Of a DNA stretch of 64,000 nt, positions 20,637 to 32,461 are shown piece by piece. Location of the stretch: contig NC_067207.1 of assembly GCF_026262505.1 (NCBI RefSeq), forward strand, positions 7,656,082 through 7,720,081, read 5' to 3'. Position 1 is the first letter of the stretch. Every line of letters begins with the position of its first letter. Origin of the DNA: Trichomonas vaginalis G3 (Eukaryota > Parabasalia > Trichomonadida > Trichomonadidae). The notes below the pieces were generated by a model. That model had not been told where the DNA came from. It worked only from the letters and a program-made list of their open reading frames with translations, and ran no database searches. The translations under genes and the position numbers were made by a program.

Positions 20637-22061
20637 ATGTACAGAATAGATGTTTCAGATTTTTATGACTTCCAAGCATTCAGAAATATGTGTCCATTTA
20701 GAGACTATAACAAAGCAGTCGAGAATTTGAAACGTTTAGTCATTTATGTTGACTCTGCCCCAGAATGTTATGTCATGAAAGAATGGGATGTTGTCTTTAA
20801 CAAACCAAGAGCAACAATAGTGTCTGAACAAGAATGTAGACAGAAACTTAAGAAAATAAAAGTTGTACAAGTTGGAAGGAAGATGTTAGATGCTTGGGAT
20901 ATCTTATTGTCAAAGTTAGAAGATTTTTCAGTTCGAGGTATAAAGTTCTATACACCTTCTCCAAACTTCTATTCTATCTTCACTGGATATAAATACGAAC
21001 AAGTAGAATGGACTTTCAAAGTTAAAGCTCCAGAGGATCATAATAAGACAAAGTTACTTGTTGTTGTTGAGTTCGCCGCCAATCATACATCCGAGTTAGG
21101 TACCGGCAATGTTACATATTCTCCCACAGTCTCCACACCAGTTATCGATAGAGTTCAATACAACAATGGCACAGGAGTAATTTCAGGCAATTTATACTCA
21201 GCCAAAATCATACTCAAAAATAACTTAACAATTACAAAGACATATTATCTCTTTGCAACAGAAAGCAACGCTTCCAGCGCCTCTGTCACTAGCGTCAAAA
21301 CATCACAAAATGTTAGCACTGCAACAGCCGTAGCAAGCACGAACAAGACAGAATGGACTTTCAAAGTTAACGCTCCAGAGGATCATAATAAGACAAAGTT
21401 ACTTGTTGTTGTTGAGTTCGCCGCCAATCATACATCCGAGTTAGGTACCGGCAATGTTACATATTCTCTTGGAAAGTCTCCATATTTATCTGCGCCAACT
21501 GTTGTTGCTGAAAATCATACAGAACCATTCAAGGCCGGTGAATATATTCCAGTTAAAGTTACATTACAACACTTTGAGGCAAAGACAGGAAGCTTCCAAT
21601 ATAGATTCTATGCAGATCAGAAATGGATAGATCTCCCAGACGACAATGTAACTGAAGTAGAAACCCCATCTGCAATTAAGAAATTACATGCCGACGAAGG
21701 CAAAACATATCTACTCAACATTCCAGCTCCAAAGTATGAAGATATCAAAGAAGATGGGAAAGTTAAACTTCAAATTAGGTTAGCTGGATCCAAAGATCAA
21801 GCTCAATCCAATATCATTGAAACAGAGGTTTCACTTCAGAAACAACAATACGTTGCACCAAGCCCTGATGATTCCAAGCCAACTCCAACACCTGAAAATA
21901 GTGGACTTACTGGTGGACAGAAGGCTGGTATTGTTATTGGCGTTCTTCTTGCTGTTATCCTTATTATTCTCATCATCTACTTCGTTTTCTGCAGGAAACC
22001 ATCTAAAGATAAATCATCATCTGATATCCAAGATGATTCCGGCTCCGGTGTTAATGTGTAA
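20637..22061 (+). CDS. Chimeric primase-helicase/membrane protein gene, unit 1
   Basis: 474 aa, open, with the same architecture as 11047-12471. The first 125 and the last 250 residues are nearly identical to the unit 0 copy. A patch in the first repeat differs by a cluster of substitutions (for example near 21180-21300), which looks like gene conversion or selection in the exposed repeat. It has a transmembrane helix near the end and no signal peptide. Confidence 0.7.
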   Translation: MYRIDVSDFYDFQAFRNMCPFRDYNKAVENLKRLVIYVDSAPECYVMKEWDVVFNKPRATIVSEQECRQKLKKIKVVQVGRKMLDAWDILLSKLEDFSVRGIKFYTPSPNFYSIFTGYKYEQVEWTFKVKAPEDHNKTKLLVVVEFAANHTSELGTGNVTYSPTVSTPVIDRVQYNNGTGVISGNLYSAKIILKNNLTITKTYYLFATESNASSASVTSVKTSQNVSTATAVASTNKTEWTFKVNAPEDHNKTKLLVVVEFAANHTSELGTGNVTYSLGKSPYLSAPTVVAENHTEPFKAGEYIPVKVTLQHFEAKTGSFQYRFYADQKWIDLPDDNVTEVETPSAIKKLHADEGKTYLLNIPAPKYEDIKEDGKVKLQIRLAGSKDQAQSNIIETEVSLQKQQYVAPSPDDSKPTPTPENSGLTGGQKAGIVIGVLLAVILIILIIYFVFCRKPSKDKSSSDIQDDSGSGVNV

Positions 22062-22447
22062 TTTAATTTAATTAAGGATGTCAATTTGGAAGAAAAGTGA
22101 GAAAATTCCTAAAATGCTAAAAATGAATTTTCCAAACGTACTTTTTTATCTCATTTTTTTGATTTTGAAAAAAATTTGGAGAGAAGAACTCTTCGTTTTT
22201 GAATTTTGTCAGGATGGTTTTAAAGTATATTAGACACATGTATTGGTATTACTATTTTTGTATATTTTGAGAGAAAATTATATTCTCCTAAAGTGAAAAC
22301 AATTTTCCAAATTGCAGCTCCTTCAAAGATTTCTGAAGACTCAACGTTTCTATCACAGATCCAGCTGGTCAAACTGCTACCTCTTTATATTAATATAATA
22401 TTTATTTTGATATATTTTTTAGTTTAACTTTTTTTCTTTGATAAATA
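22062..22447. other. 3' flank of the membrane-protein gene, unit 1
   Basis: AT-rich, non-coding, same as 12472-12870 apart from a short deletion. It ends at the TA where the mariner inserted. Confidence 0.5.
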
Positions 22448-23750
22448 TAGGGTGTCCAAAGGTGTGTTTAGCACAAACCTGAATACTGCGAATAGAAATA
22501 AACAAGTTACATATATATAAAGTTTATTTAAATATAATCACCATTGGATTCAATCACGCGTTCGCAGCGATCGATCCAGGCTTGAAAGACACGCTTTAAA
22601 TCATCATGCGAAAATTGCTCAAATTGCTCTCTTACAAAATTTTCAAGATCATCTGGACTCGCGAATTCGCGTCCTTCAGCTCTCTTTTTTAGCGTGCCGA
22701 ATAAATAAAAGTCAGAGGGTGCAATATCAGGTGAATAAATTGGGTTTGGAACAACTTTGACATTGTTTTCCACCAAGTAATTCATTACCTTATGACTTTT
22801 GTGAACTCTTGAATTATCAAAATGAATTGCAAACTTTTGTTTTTGTTGTTTGGATTTCTCAAACTCATCAGAATTGATAATTTGAATAAGAACATTGTCA
22901 ATTAGATACTGAGCATTCATCGTATTAGGTTTTTGAAGAATATCAATTGCGATGGTGCCATTCACGCCCCAAAAAACCGACAACATCATCATTGGTGTGT
23001 CAATTTTTTTCTTCGGGAATGTTTGCGGATTTTCATCCTTCGGGATCCACATGATTTTGGCTTCTGTTGCATATTGAAACCAAGACTCGTCCCCTGTTAC
23101 TAAAAAGCGAAACTTCTTGGATTGATACGCACCCAATATAGAGAGGAGCTCTTTCGAAGATTGGACTCTAGATTTTTTTTGAACTGAATTAAGGTTGTGC
23201 GGAACCCAACGTGTATACGCTAGTTTGTAGTTCAAATAATTGTGCAGATAATAACTGACTGTTGTACGTGGTATCTTTGTCATCTCCTCTATCCTTCTGA
23301 GTGATGCTCTTGGGTCTTCATCTAGCGCTTGAAGAATTGCTTTGATTTTTCTTTGATCCGGCGATTTTTTGTCAATTTTTATGATGGGCGCCTTTTTGTT
23401 CATGAAGTGATACATCCTAACATGATACGTTACAGTGGAATAGCTAGGAGCATCCATACCGAAGCATTTTACCAATGTCTCGTAGATTTTTTTACAGTCT
23501 TTGCATTTTTTTGCAAGAGCGAGGATGTTTTCTTTATGATTCATTAAAAAAATGAAAAAAATCCCGCCAAAATTTCCCGCGAAACCGCCTCTTGTCTCAA
23601 AATTCATTTTATATCCCGGCATGGCGCCAAAATACAACATACTCATCATATACATATATTCATATTTTTTATTATATATTTTTAATCAGCTATATCTCCT
23701 TTAATAGTCTCATATAGAGCGCTGTGCTAAACGCACCTTTGGACACCCTA
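22448..23750 (-). mobile_element. Complete mariner (Tvmar1-like)
   Basis: About 1.3 kb, bounded by 28-base terminal inverted repeats (TAGGGTGTCCAAAGGTG, one mismatch) and flanked by TA at 22446-22447 and 23751-23752. The empty site in unit 2 (38053-38070, GATAAATATTTTATT) confirms TA duplication. It holds one uninterrupted transposase gene, so it may be or recently have been active. Confidence 0.95.
22528..23544 (-). CDS. Mariner transposase
   Basis: 338 aa from the internal ATG at 23544 (MNHKENIL); the frame also has an ATG at 23655, giving 375 aa. Two helix-turn-helix segments lie in the N-terminal half (KIPRTTVSYYLHNYL at about 125-140). The catalytic triad is visible: TGDESW, then HFDN, then APSD, with 34 residues between the second and third Asp, the D34D signature of mariners. 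It cuts and pastes the element at TA sites. No breaks seen. Confidence 0.95.
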   Translation of the reverse strand: MNHKENILALAKKCKDCKKIYETLVKCFGMDAPSYSTVTYHVRMYHFMNKKAPIIKIDKKSPDQRKIKAILQALDEDPRASLRRIEEMTKIPRTTVSYYLHNYLNYKLAYTRWVPHNLNSVQKKSRVQSSKELLSILGAYQSKKFRFLVTGDESWFQYATEAKIMWIPKDENPQTFPKKKIDTPMMMLSVFWGVNGTIAIDILQKPNTMNAQYLIDNVLIQIINSDEFEKSKQQKQKFAIHFDNSRVHKSHKVMNYLVENNVKVVPNPIYSPDIAPSDFYLFGTLKKRAEGREFASPDDLENFVREQFEQFSHDDLKRVFQAWIDRCERVIESNGDYI

Positions 23751-23752
23751 TA

Positions 23753-24118
23753 TTTTATTTTATATTTTAAACCCTTTATTTTTTAATTAAATCATGTCTT
23801 GTAAATCAAATTACAACATGGCAAACTTTTGATTCGATATATATAGTTTACGTAACAAGTGATAGCTCCATTAGAAAGCTGAGTTTTGAAAATTACAATA
23901 CATAGCATATCATTTCCAGACTTTCCCACTTTATTTTTTTTATTTTTTTTTTAAAATGTTTCGTAATTTCAGGATGCTTTTCCCCTTTAACTTTGTTAAA
24001 TGCGTAATTTTTTTCTATCTGACAACTGGCTTGAAAGATCATTGAAAATGCGATATAAACAATTTCATTTTTTTTCGACTTTTTTTTATAAATAAAGAAA
24101 ATAAATATACAAATAAAA
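23753..24118. other. Intergenic region between mariner and WDR11-like gene
   Basis: AT-rich with long T runs near 23930-23960 and 24066-24090. No gene is supported. It is the shared 3' side of the convergent membrane-protein and WDR11-like genes, and the A/T runs just after the WDR11 stop suit a polyadenylation region. Confidence 0.5.
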
Positions 24119-26926
24119 TTATTTCTTAATTATTTTGTCATATTTGACAATTATATCCTGTCTCAAAGTATCCAAATCCGCAAACTGTGTTGCGTATCTC
24201 GAAGTGTCTTCGTCGTACGGCTTAATTACATCAGCCCTATCCAAGAACATCATCAAATGAAACGCGAGAGCTTTGTATTTTATCTGCATCAAAATTGCCA
24301 AAGCAGGATGGAAATCTCTTATTGATATGAACAGCAACAAAGCGTTCATTGCATTTCCAGTATCCAAGAAGTGGTGGGCGGCTCTTCTCAACAAACTCTT
24401 CGACTCATTCGAAAACTCTTCCAATTTGCAGACTTCGACAGAATCTTCCCATCTTCCGTTGTCCTGAAGATATCTTGCGGCAGAAAGATTAGCGCCAGCT
24501 AAATGCATCAATATACAGCCTTCTATAAATCTGTGCTGTGCAAAAAGTGGAACAGCGGTTGTTATCAAAAATTCTGTCACGTTTTGTGGCAAAATTTTAT
24601 CTTCGTAACCGAGAAGCAACGCCGAACAAATGCTTGCCACTATTGTGAACTCGCTTTTGTTGGAGAGACTCTTGAAAACTTCGACAGCTCCTCTTCTATC
24701 ACCCATTCTGAACTTGAACAACAAGTTGAAAATGGCAGAAATCGGAGTATCTGCAGGAGAAAACAGAGAAGATTGAATCCTCAACGCGGAAACAACTTCT
24801 TCTTTCCCTCCAAACATGGAATGTCGTGCTTGCAACCTCGGACCTCCCAAACTACGTGAAACACACTTCCAAATAATGGAATCAGTTGGAAATCCATGGT
24901 CATTAGCTATCTCAGCTATTTGAAGTGCTTCTGACCATGTTCCTGTAGTAGGATTCGTTAATAATTGCTCACCCATAAGCTCTAACCGTTGCTGGGCGGT
25001 TTTTAGCGGTTTTAAGAGGGCAGGTGAAGTGATTCTTTTTACAGATCTCCAGTCTCTTGCAATAACGAATTTCACGGCTTCGTCATTGAGCGGGGAGACG
25101 AGGACGAGTCCATTTCCTGTTACAGCGAATGAGGAAACAGAAAAAGGACAACTTTCCACTTTTTCAAGTGAAAAACCAAATTTTCCGTCTCTCGCGTGTA
25201 CGTACAATCCGCTGGATGATCTCTCGAACTCTATCCTGTCTATGTCGATGAAAGGAGAGTATGTTTGCTTCGATGTACCGAAAGCAAAGTCGTAAAACAT
25301 AATTACGCCGTCTGTGTCAGCAGTTATGATGCAATCGCCTTTCCAAGCAAGACAAGTTGTCCTGGAGTTCTCCCGTGAGTTACGCAGCCTCAGAACAGGC
25401 ATCTGTGCTATGCCGTTCTTGTATGTGTAGACTTGGATTTCTCCGGTAGATAATAATACGGCGAAATTGGGAGTATCGCCTTGGAAACATGTTGCTGGTA
25501 TTCTGGATACTTGGACTGCAACAGCGGTGATGGATGTTTGAAGAGTCATCGGCTTTTGTTTGACATCATAAAAAATACCAAGGTCGTATTTGCCGTGGAC
25601 GAAAACGCCGAGCTCCTCTGAACATATTAGGTCTGTGGCAGGGCCAAGGCGAGTGTGGATTGGAATAACTTGGCGCTTGGGAAGATTTATTGATCCACAC
25701 TCGGTTTTTGAGTACCACAGAAGGACATCTTTGGTAAGGAACTTGATCTTTTCAATGGATGTGCTGGATGCAAGGTAGTTCTGTGTGTATTTCCCTTCTG
25801 AAACGTCTGCGAAAATTATCTTTCCGGTTGGAGTGCCGAAAGCAAGGATTCCGTCGTAGAAATCGTAACAGGTTGGTATCTGTGGTATAATTTGAGACTG
25901 CGCGATGACGTAAGGTATATCATCTTTTATGGCAAACATAACTAAGCCATTTGATGGAGAGAACGCGATGTATCGCTCGGGAAGTGCACGGTTACATGCA
26001 GCGGATAGTGGTAAATACTTCGATTTTAAGTCAAACAGCTCTCTTTTCAATTTTATTGTTCCTGATTTTGTAAAAATGTAGTCTTCGTTACAGATATAGA
26101 TACTGAGTGACGAGTCTTGACCATAAACTGTAATTTCGTTGTCATTTGTTAAAGAAGGAAGCAGTTTATGGAAAGATGATTGGGATGATTCATCGATTAC
26201 AAGATTTCGGCCAGATTTGGTCGCTATGTTAAACGTAAGTATTTTTCCTTCAAGCATAATTAATAAAATATTACTAATATGGGGATGATGTTGAATTTCT
26301 ACGATTTTTTCTGATTTATCTAAAGTATGGGATTGAGATTGAGATGTTGGAGCCTGCTTGGCATTCTTTGACGTGATAATTGTAAAGGATGGACCATTAG
26401 AATATAGAATTGCAGTGAATATATCTGAACTATTAACAGCCATCCTTGTATATGTACCAGGAACATCTATCTTCCAAAGTATTCGTGAGTTTTTCGCTTG
26501 ATCTTCAGCTTCATACGGCCAAAAATCGATACTATAAATTGTATTTGGTTCTGCAAAGCCTAAAACGATTTTACGGGACCATTGAAGCTCCGATACATAC
26601 TGAGCTTCAGATACTTGACGAGTGATTCCGAGTGTAAGACCTGATTCACAATCCCATAACAAAACTCTTCCGCAATCGTCTGAAATTGCAAGATAAGGTA
26701 GCTCATAGTGGAATTTAAGGCAAGTTATGTTAGAATTTAGAATTTCAATGGATCATAAGAAAGAAATATCATTTTTAGTAGTTTTATAGAGATAAATTGT
26801 GCCTTTACCGGCTAATGCAAGTAGCCCACATGCTTCCCAGTCCATGCTCCCTGTGTTGAACACTTTACTAGGTGGACAAAGTGAAGCAAATCGTATCTTA
26901 GCTTTATTAAAAGGATTCGCTTGCAT
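24119..26926 (-). pseudogene. WDR11: WDR11-like beta-propeller protein, host gene copy 1
   Basis: 935 codons from the ATG at 26926. N-terminal WD-type propeller with a MDWEACGLLALA start segment, as in WDR11 (DW-------A). The C-terminal alpha-solenoid has ARYLQDNGRWEDSVEVCKL, very like the ACRYLQTYGEW region of WDR11. WDR11 works with FAM91A1 in capturing vesicles at the trans-Golgi. An in-frame TGA at 26753-26755 separates the first 57 codons from the remaining 877, and no ATG follows until about 100 codons later. No trichomonad splice motifs are seen around it. So the gene is either a pseudogene or starts further in. The rest is fully open, which argues for recent decay. Host copies elsewhere may be intact. 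Confidence 0.7.
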
Positions 26927-27020
26927 TTTTTTTATAAATTGATATCGTCAAAAATTTTAATTCTACAATGTTTTAAATATATTAATATTTAGTTGTACAG
27001 AATCAAATCACATCTACTTG

Positions 27021-27087
27021 AAAAAAAAAAGGTAGTGGGGCTTCCAGGCGCGTTGCGCCCTCTAGCCCCGAAGATGTTTAGTATAAA
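27021..27087. repeat. Polinton terminal inverted repeat tip, unit 2
   Basis: A run of A, then GGTAGTGGGG and a nested hairpin (GGGGCT-AGGCGC-GTT-GCGCC-AGCCCC), ending GATGTTTAGTATA. The same tip occurs at 46456 at the opposite end of element C and at 41329. It lies about 95 bases upstream of the WDR11-like start codon, so the element landed in the gene's promoter region. Confidence 0.8.
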
Positions 27088-27110
27088 ACCGCTTTTTAAC
27101 TTCACTTAAA

Positions 27111-30100
27111 ATGCCACGTAAGCTACGTAAGAATATACGTAAGAGGAAGGGAGCATTGAAACATCCAATAGTAAAACTGACACCACAACAACAGTTGCAA
27201 CAACAAATGCTGAATGACCCCACTATGTTGCAACAAATGTCAAGCAACCCTATGCTTTTAAACCGAGTTATTGGTGCACAGAGTGGAGGTTTAAGAGCGG
27301 CACTTTTAGCGAAAATGGCAGGCTATGGTGGAGCTGCAGACGGAACAGCTTATAACCCTCAAAGTCAAATGAATTTGAGTTCACTCAAAAATCAAATAAC
27401 AGATGTCAAAAAGTCAAACATAGACATACAGAAACAAATAAGTGAAAACGAAAAGAAACTAGAATATGACAGACACACAAAGAAACTCAATGAGTTAAAC
27501 GTAGAGAAAAAGAAGAAAGAAGAACAACTGAAAGAACTAAGTACAGAGGAATATGCGAAAAAAGTGTCAGAAAAAGCAGCAGAAGTAGCAAAAATGGAAC
27601 AAGATGTTATAAATTTGAAAAACCATACTACTCAATATAAAGTACTGAAAGATGAAGAAATAAAACAAAAAGCCCTGAAGACATATATGGATAGCGATGA
27701 GTATAAAAAAGAAGTTGAAGCAAATGTAAAGGCAGAAAAACTTTTACAGTTGCAAAACCAAACCGTACAGTATGAAAACTTAGCACAAGAAAGTAAAAAT
27801 AACGACGCAGCCATGCAAAAGGCAATGAAAAGCGCAGAATATATAAAAGCTAATAATGACTGGTTAGACGCCCAAGCCAACGCTAAAGCAGCCCAACTTA
27901 TAGGGTCAATAAGGACAAAAATACAAGCGGATGAAGACAGTTCAAATGAAGCTTTAACGAATGCTGACTTTAAGAACGCCTTCGAAGCTCTTCATAGTAA
28001 GGTGAAACTAGTGAACGACTTCTCATCTGGAAAGAAACTGAAGTCTGAAGGTTTCGACAAAGAGTTAAAAGAAGTAGCACAAAATATGACGAAAATAACA
28101 GATGCAGCAACGAGACAGGCAGTTCAAAGTGCCCATGACGCCGTTAGAACAGCTGTTGTGGAAAGTCAAGAAAAAGAGTTACAACAGACCAAAAGAGACC
28201 TAGTAAATGCTTTCTTAAGAACGAAAAGTCAGGTAGGACATTATGCTGCAGATGGAACATATGTGCCAGCTGGTGGAACTTATATACCAGCTGGTGGAAC
28301 TTATATACTAGCTAGTGGAACTTATATACCACCAAACCCTCCAAGAGAAGCACCTGCACCAGGACTACCTAAAACATTTACATCGTCACATGGACACAGA
28401 CACAGGCATGCACCAAAACCAACACAACAACCAACAGTTCAAAATCCAGCACACAACAACAACAACAACCAGCACAACAACCACCTCCACAACCAGCACA
28501 GCAACCAACAGTTCAAAACCCTGCACAACAACCACCTCCACAACCAGCACAACAACCACAAACAGAGCAAGGACATAAAAGAAGTAGAGAACAAGGAAAC
28601 CAAGATTTCTTAAAAATGCTTAAGGAAGAATATGGTTACCCAGATACTCTTGACTTTAGTGACAGATATAAAGAAGCTATTAGAAAGTTCAAGGAAGGAA
28701 ATACAGACCCGAACCTATTTAGCTTTATGGTTCAGCACCAAATGGGATATAATTTCAAACCTGGAAAATACAAGCTCGCTAAGGGATATGATTTAATAGC
28801 ATATCATCCAAATGACATGAACGAATTTACTCCGAGATATTTGGTGTCAGAGCTAAATGACAATTCAACTCTCTTCATGAAACGCGTAAAAAATAGAGAC
28901 GGAACGAAAGAAGAAAGGTTTATGAGTCCGGATGACTTAGATAGGGAACTTTTTAAAAACGGTCTCGGAATATATGAAATGCCAGCAGATGAGGTACAAG
29001 AAACTCAACAGGAAGAAGTTCAGATACAACCAGACATGGAAGAAATAGTTCAGCAACAACAGCTAGAAGAGCCTGAAGGAAACGAACAAGTCCCTCCTTT
29101 GGAAACTAACCTCACAGAACTAGATGAAGATTTGGAACAGCCGAAAAATCTTGACCCTCAACAAGAGTATGAGGTGAATATGGAATCTTTCCAAGAGTCT
29201 AAAAAAAATTCGGCTGACATAGTAGAAGAATATCGAAAAATGTTTGCCGACATACAAAAGACTCCAACATCAGATGAAAATATTCAGCATAGAATGGAAG
29301 TACTGAAAGATAATGTACGCAAATACAACAATCCTTTTTACTTACGACCATATAACGTTCAATCTTTGGCTGAACTCGGTGAAAATAAAAGGTTAAATTT
29401 CAACAAAACATATAGAAATGAAACATTGTTTAAAGTTCATTCAGAACCTAACCAATATGGAAACAAACCTACTTTTGTTTCTGCAGACTATGGAACTACA
29501 ATGAGATGGGGTCATAAAGCTAATCCGGATAGGTGGTTCATAAACTTACAACCACAATTCCAAGAAGTTGTAGACGCAATGGAAGTGAATGGTGAACCAG
29601 ATATAGCTGGTATTTTCAGCGCGGCTTTAATGCCATTGAAAGATATGAAAGATGCAGATATTTTGAACCAGTATGAAATGAACATGGCTGATGGAAATAT
29701 AACACCTGACGTTCTAAAACATTTATCTCAAAGAACTACACAGAACCATAGAGATGGTATATTTGGTGAAGAGTTTAGAAAGACAGTTAGGGAGAGAGAA
29801 GGAAGAGAACCTATTGTACATGACCTTGCAAACGAAAGTTTACAAAATGTCATAAAAACTTACTTTGCAGACAATGAACCGAGAAGGGATGAATATTTAA
29901 GAAAACTCAAATGGACAGTACCAAATGAAATGTTAGTATTGAAAAACATGTTCCTTGACAAAATAAAACCAACTACAGAAATAAATGACGAAAGACTGAA
30001 ACATTGGGTAAAAGCTTTCCCATTCACAAAAGATATTATTGGTAACATGGAAAGAAAACCAGAATGGCTACAAAAACATATATTTGGAAACGAGCTTATT

Positions 30101-30490
30101 CCATATGGACAAGCTCTGTTTGAAGAGCTTGAACCGGAAACTCAGGAAAGAGTCATGCAAACAATACGCGAAGACTCAAATACAAACTATGACAAAATCT
30201 TTCTAGGATATAGGTTACCTGAGATGGGCGACCAGAGCCCAAAGGCAAAAAGGACATGGGAAATTTACAACATACTAGGTGAACATGAGGCAAAGATGCA
30301 ACAACTTGAAGCAGAGGGCAAGTTACCAAAAGCGACACCAAAGAAGAAGAGAAGAGTAGAACAAAGTGAAAGTAGTGAAGAAGTAACTTCATCTAGTGAA
30401 AGTAGTGGCAATGAAGGAAAAAGAAGAGTTAAAAACTCAGTCAGGAAGAAAGTAAAGCTTGGTCCGAGTGGGTTCTATTATGACATATAA
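27111..30490 (+). pseudogene. Coiled-coil/NLS Polinton protein, unit 2 copy
   Basis: Same protein as 13855-17250, with the basic N-terminus open here (MPRKLRKNIRKRKG). It has extra GGTYIPA-type repeats and a shorter, rearranged Pro/Gln tract. About one break, in the Pro/Gln repeat tract. Confidence 0.65.
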
Positions 30491-30522
30491 ATCCAACTAT
30501 TCTATATTTTTACCCATATGAA

Positions 30523-32130
30523 ATGTACGCCGCTCAGAATATAACGCCAACAGTTTTGGATGCCATGAATGGAAATGTTTCCGAATGGTATAACGAATGC
30601 GACAATGCCATTAGAAGGTCAGAAATAGTTCCTGGAACTTACGAATATACAACTGCTGTTTCTTATGGAAACGTAGGTGAGTTTGGAGAAGGTTCTTCAA
30701 CAACAGTAGATATTGCTTGCGACAGGTTTCATATTATTTCTATTGACAACTCTTTCTTATACGTGGAACAAGACATTGAAATAAAACCTTCTGCCAAGTT
30801 GTCTGAAAAGAAAGGTTGCAATGGAATTTTCTATGTCGGATACCAATATGCTCCAGAAGTTTTCATGGGATATAAGATATATTCTAACTCTGACTTAGTT
30901 CAAACAGTAACATGGGCAAACTATGAATGGTTCGCTTTAAGAAACTCAGTACAACCACAAGCTAGAGAACAAACAGACCAGTATGCAACTATTGAGAAAA
31001 TAAGAAGACTTGACCCTAACGTTCCAGGAGTTTATGTTAACCTTTCTGGTTCAGATGGAACTGCTGCCACTAAAGTAAAACTGAAACTTAGAGTTCCTTT
31101 GTCATCTTTCCTCATCTTCAGGTTTTTAAGATACTTGCCAAACTGGGCAGGAAAAATTTCTATCGAACTTACTCCAAGCAAAAATAACTTAGTCATTGCA
31201 CCAACACAAGACCCATTCACTCTTACAGACGTAAAGGGAACAAATAAAACGTCATTCGCCGAATTTTGCAAAGACAAAGTTGACTTAGACTTTGGTTTCT
31301 CAAACCTCAACACTGAAGTAAACTATTATTTCAATGCTGCTGGAGATGCTTGGGACCCAGTTAAGTTCACATGCGAAAAATTTGAATGCAAGAGAATAGA
31401 AAGCAGACTTGCAGTCTATATGTTGGACCCAGATATTTCAAATGCTTTAGCTGCCAAATATATTGCAGTTCCACTTATGTTCCCTATACACCAAATATCT
31501 GTCAAAGACTTTGCAGGTGAAGTTGGAAACCAAAGTGCTGACCCAGGTGCAAGAACAGATATTGCCTTAACAACTGCAATGAAACATGCAGATACTATGT
31601 TTGTTCTTTTCAGACGAACTATAAATGACTATTCTTGTTTCTACAACCCTGGTATTAAATATCATATAAACATAGATGGCAAATATTATCCAAGAGAAGA
31701 ATATTCTACAGTTGAGGATATGAGGTCATACAACTTGACATTAGATGCTATGAACTTTAACAACAACTTCACAACAACCATTAACCCTGAAATGCAAAGT
31801 TCTATTATGCCATATGTGAAAGTATGGACCCATACAGGAGGTCAAAAAACTCAATATACAAATGGAGACCGTTCAAACTTTTGGCTTGGCATTCCATTTG
31901 CTGACTCAGAAGACTTTATGGGTGGTATTTCAACTGTTGGTACAGTTCAAATACAATATACTGGTGACAGAGACGGTCCAGATGAATTGAAAGCAAAGAA
32001 GTTTACAAAACCAATAGCACTTTTCACGGAAGATGCTCTTTTGAAAATTCGTTCGATGAAACCTGCTGGGGCTCCTCAGATTGGCATAACGACAGCTTCC
32101 ATCGAGCAGATTTTGGCAGCAGGTCAGTAA
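30523..32130 (+). CDS. Major capsid protein candidate, unit 2
   Basis: 535 aa, open. It differs from the unit 1 copy by a few percent, mostly at surface-like loops (around residue 178, SGSDGTAAT in place of SGQTAAAVT, and near 345, NQSADPGA), while the -YLPNWAG- core is unchanged. That pattern of loop change with core conservation fits a shell protein that was under constraint. Confidence 0.7.
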   Translation: MYAAQNITPTVLDAMNGNVSEWYNECDNAIRRSEIVPGTYEYTTAVSYGNVGEFGEGSSTTVDIACDRFHIISIDNSFLYVEQDIEIKPSAKLSEKKGCNGIFYVGYQYAPEVFMGYKIYSNSDLVQTVTWANYEWFALRNSVQPQAREQTDQYATIEKIRRLDPNVPGVYVNLSGSDGTAATKVKLKLRVPLSSFLIFRFLRYLPNWAGKISIELTPSKNNLVIAPTQDPFTLTDVKGTNKTSFAEFCKDKVDLDFGFSNLNTEVNYYFNAAGDAWDPVKFTCEKFECKRIESRLAVYMLDPDISNALAAKYIAVPLMFPIHQISVKDFAGEVGNQSADPGARTDIALTTAMKHADTMFVLFRRTINDYSCFYNPGIKYHINIDGKYYPREEYSTVEDMRSYNLTLDAMNFNNNFTTTINPEMQSSIMPYVKVWTHTGGQKTQYTNGDRSNFWLGIPFADSEDFMGGISTVGTVQIQYTGDRDGPDELKAKKFTKPIALFTEDALLKIRSMKPAGAPQIGITTASIEQILAAGQ

Positions 32131-32443
32131 GTTGTTCTTGAACTGACTTCTCTCCGTCAAATATTGACAGTACGCCAGTTTTGACATAATATTGTATTAT
32201 AAACTTTCCTTTAGAAATATCTGTAAGTTTTGAAGTTATATTTTTGTCTGCTTCAAGAACTTTCACCATTTCAGTTATACCAACTTTCTTTGCTTTATGA
32301 AAATATTTAGGTTCAGCAAAGACTGCTATTCTATAACATTTTCCATTGTTTGTGTAAAGAACTATTCTGTCAATGTATTTGTATTGTTTGTGTGTGTAAA
32401 CTTTGTTTTGCTTCAATTCGAAGAGATATCTGAATACGTCCAT
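32024..32443 (-). CDS. Small unknown protein divergent from the CCG gene, unit 2
   Basis: 139 aa, open, a slightly diverged copy of 18787-19206. The ATG at 32443 is 18 bases from the ATG at 32462. Substitutions between the copies keep the frame open, supporting a real gene despite the antisense overlap with the capsid gene. Confidence 0.6.
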   Translation of the reverse strand: MDVFRYLFELKQNKVYTHKQYKYIDRIVLYTNNGKCYRIAVFAEPKYFHKAKKVGITEMVKVLEADKNITSKLTDISKGKFIIQYYVKTGVLSIFDGEKSVQEQLTDLLPKSARWKLSLCQSEEPQQVSSNEFSKEHLP

Positions 32444-32461
32444 CTTTTTATTCTAAGTAAA

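Larger units (their letters stand above)
13635..21012 (+). mobile_element. Unit 1: Polinton end fragment
   Basis: Runs from an inner part of the terminal inverted repeat (13635-13727) through the coiled-coil protein, capsid candidate, divergent small-gene pair and minor capsid gene to the fusion point at 21003-21012. It keeps about 7.4 kb of an element that, judged from element C, is over 17 kb. It looks almost whole over this stretch, with about two breaks. Confidence 0.85.

Noticed and set aside
24503-24859. 118-aa plus-strand frame (also at 38812)
   Set aside because: Antisense to the WDR11-like gene, with no independent support.
26740-26770. An intron explaining the in-frame TGA of the WDR11-like gene
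   Set aside because: No GTATGT-type donor or ACTAACACACAG-type branch/acceptor signal is seen around it.
24119-26926. VPS16-like identity for the host gene
   Set aside because: The propeller start (MDWEACGL) first suggested VPS16, but the ARYLQDNGRW region and the overall layout fit WDR11 better.
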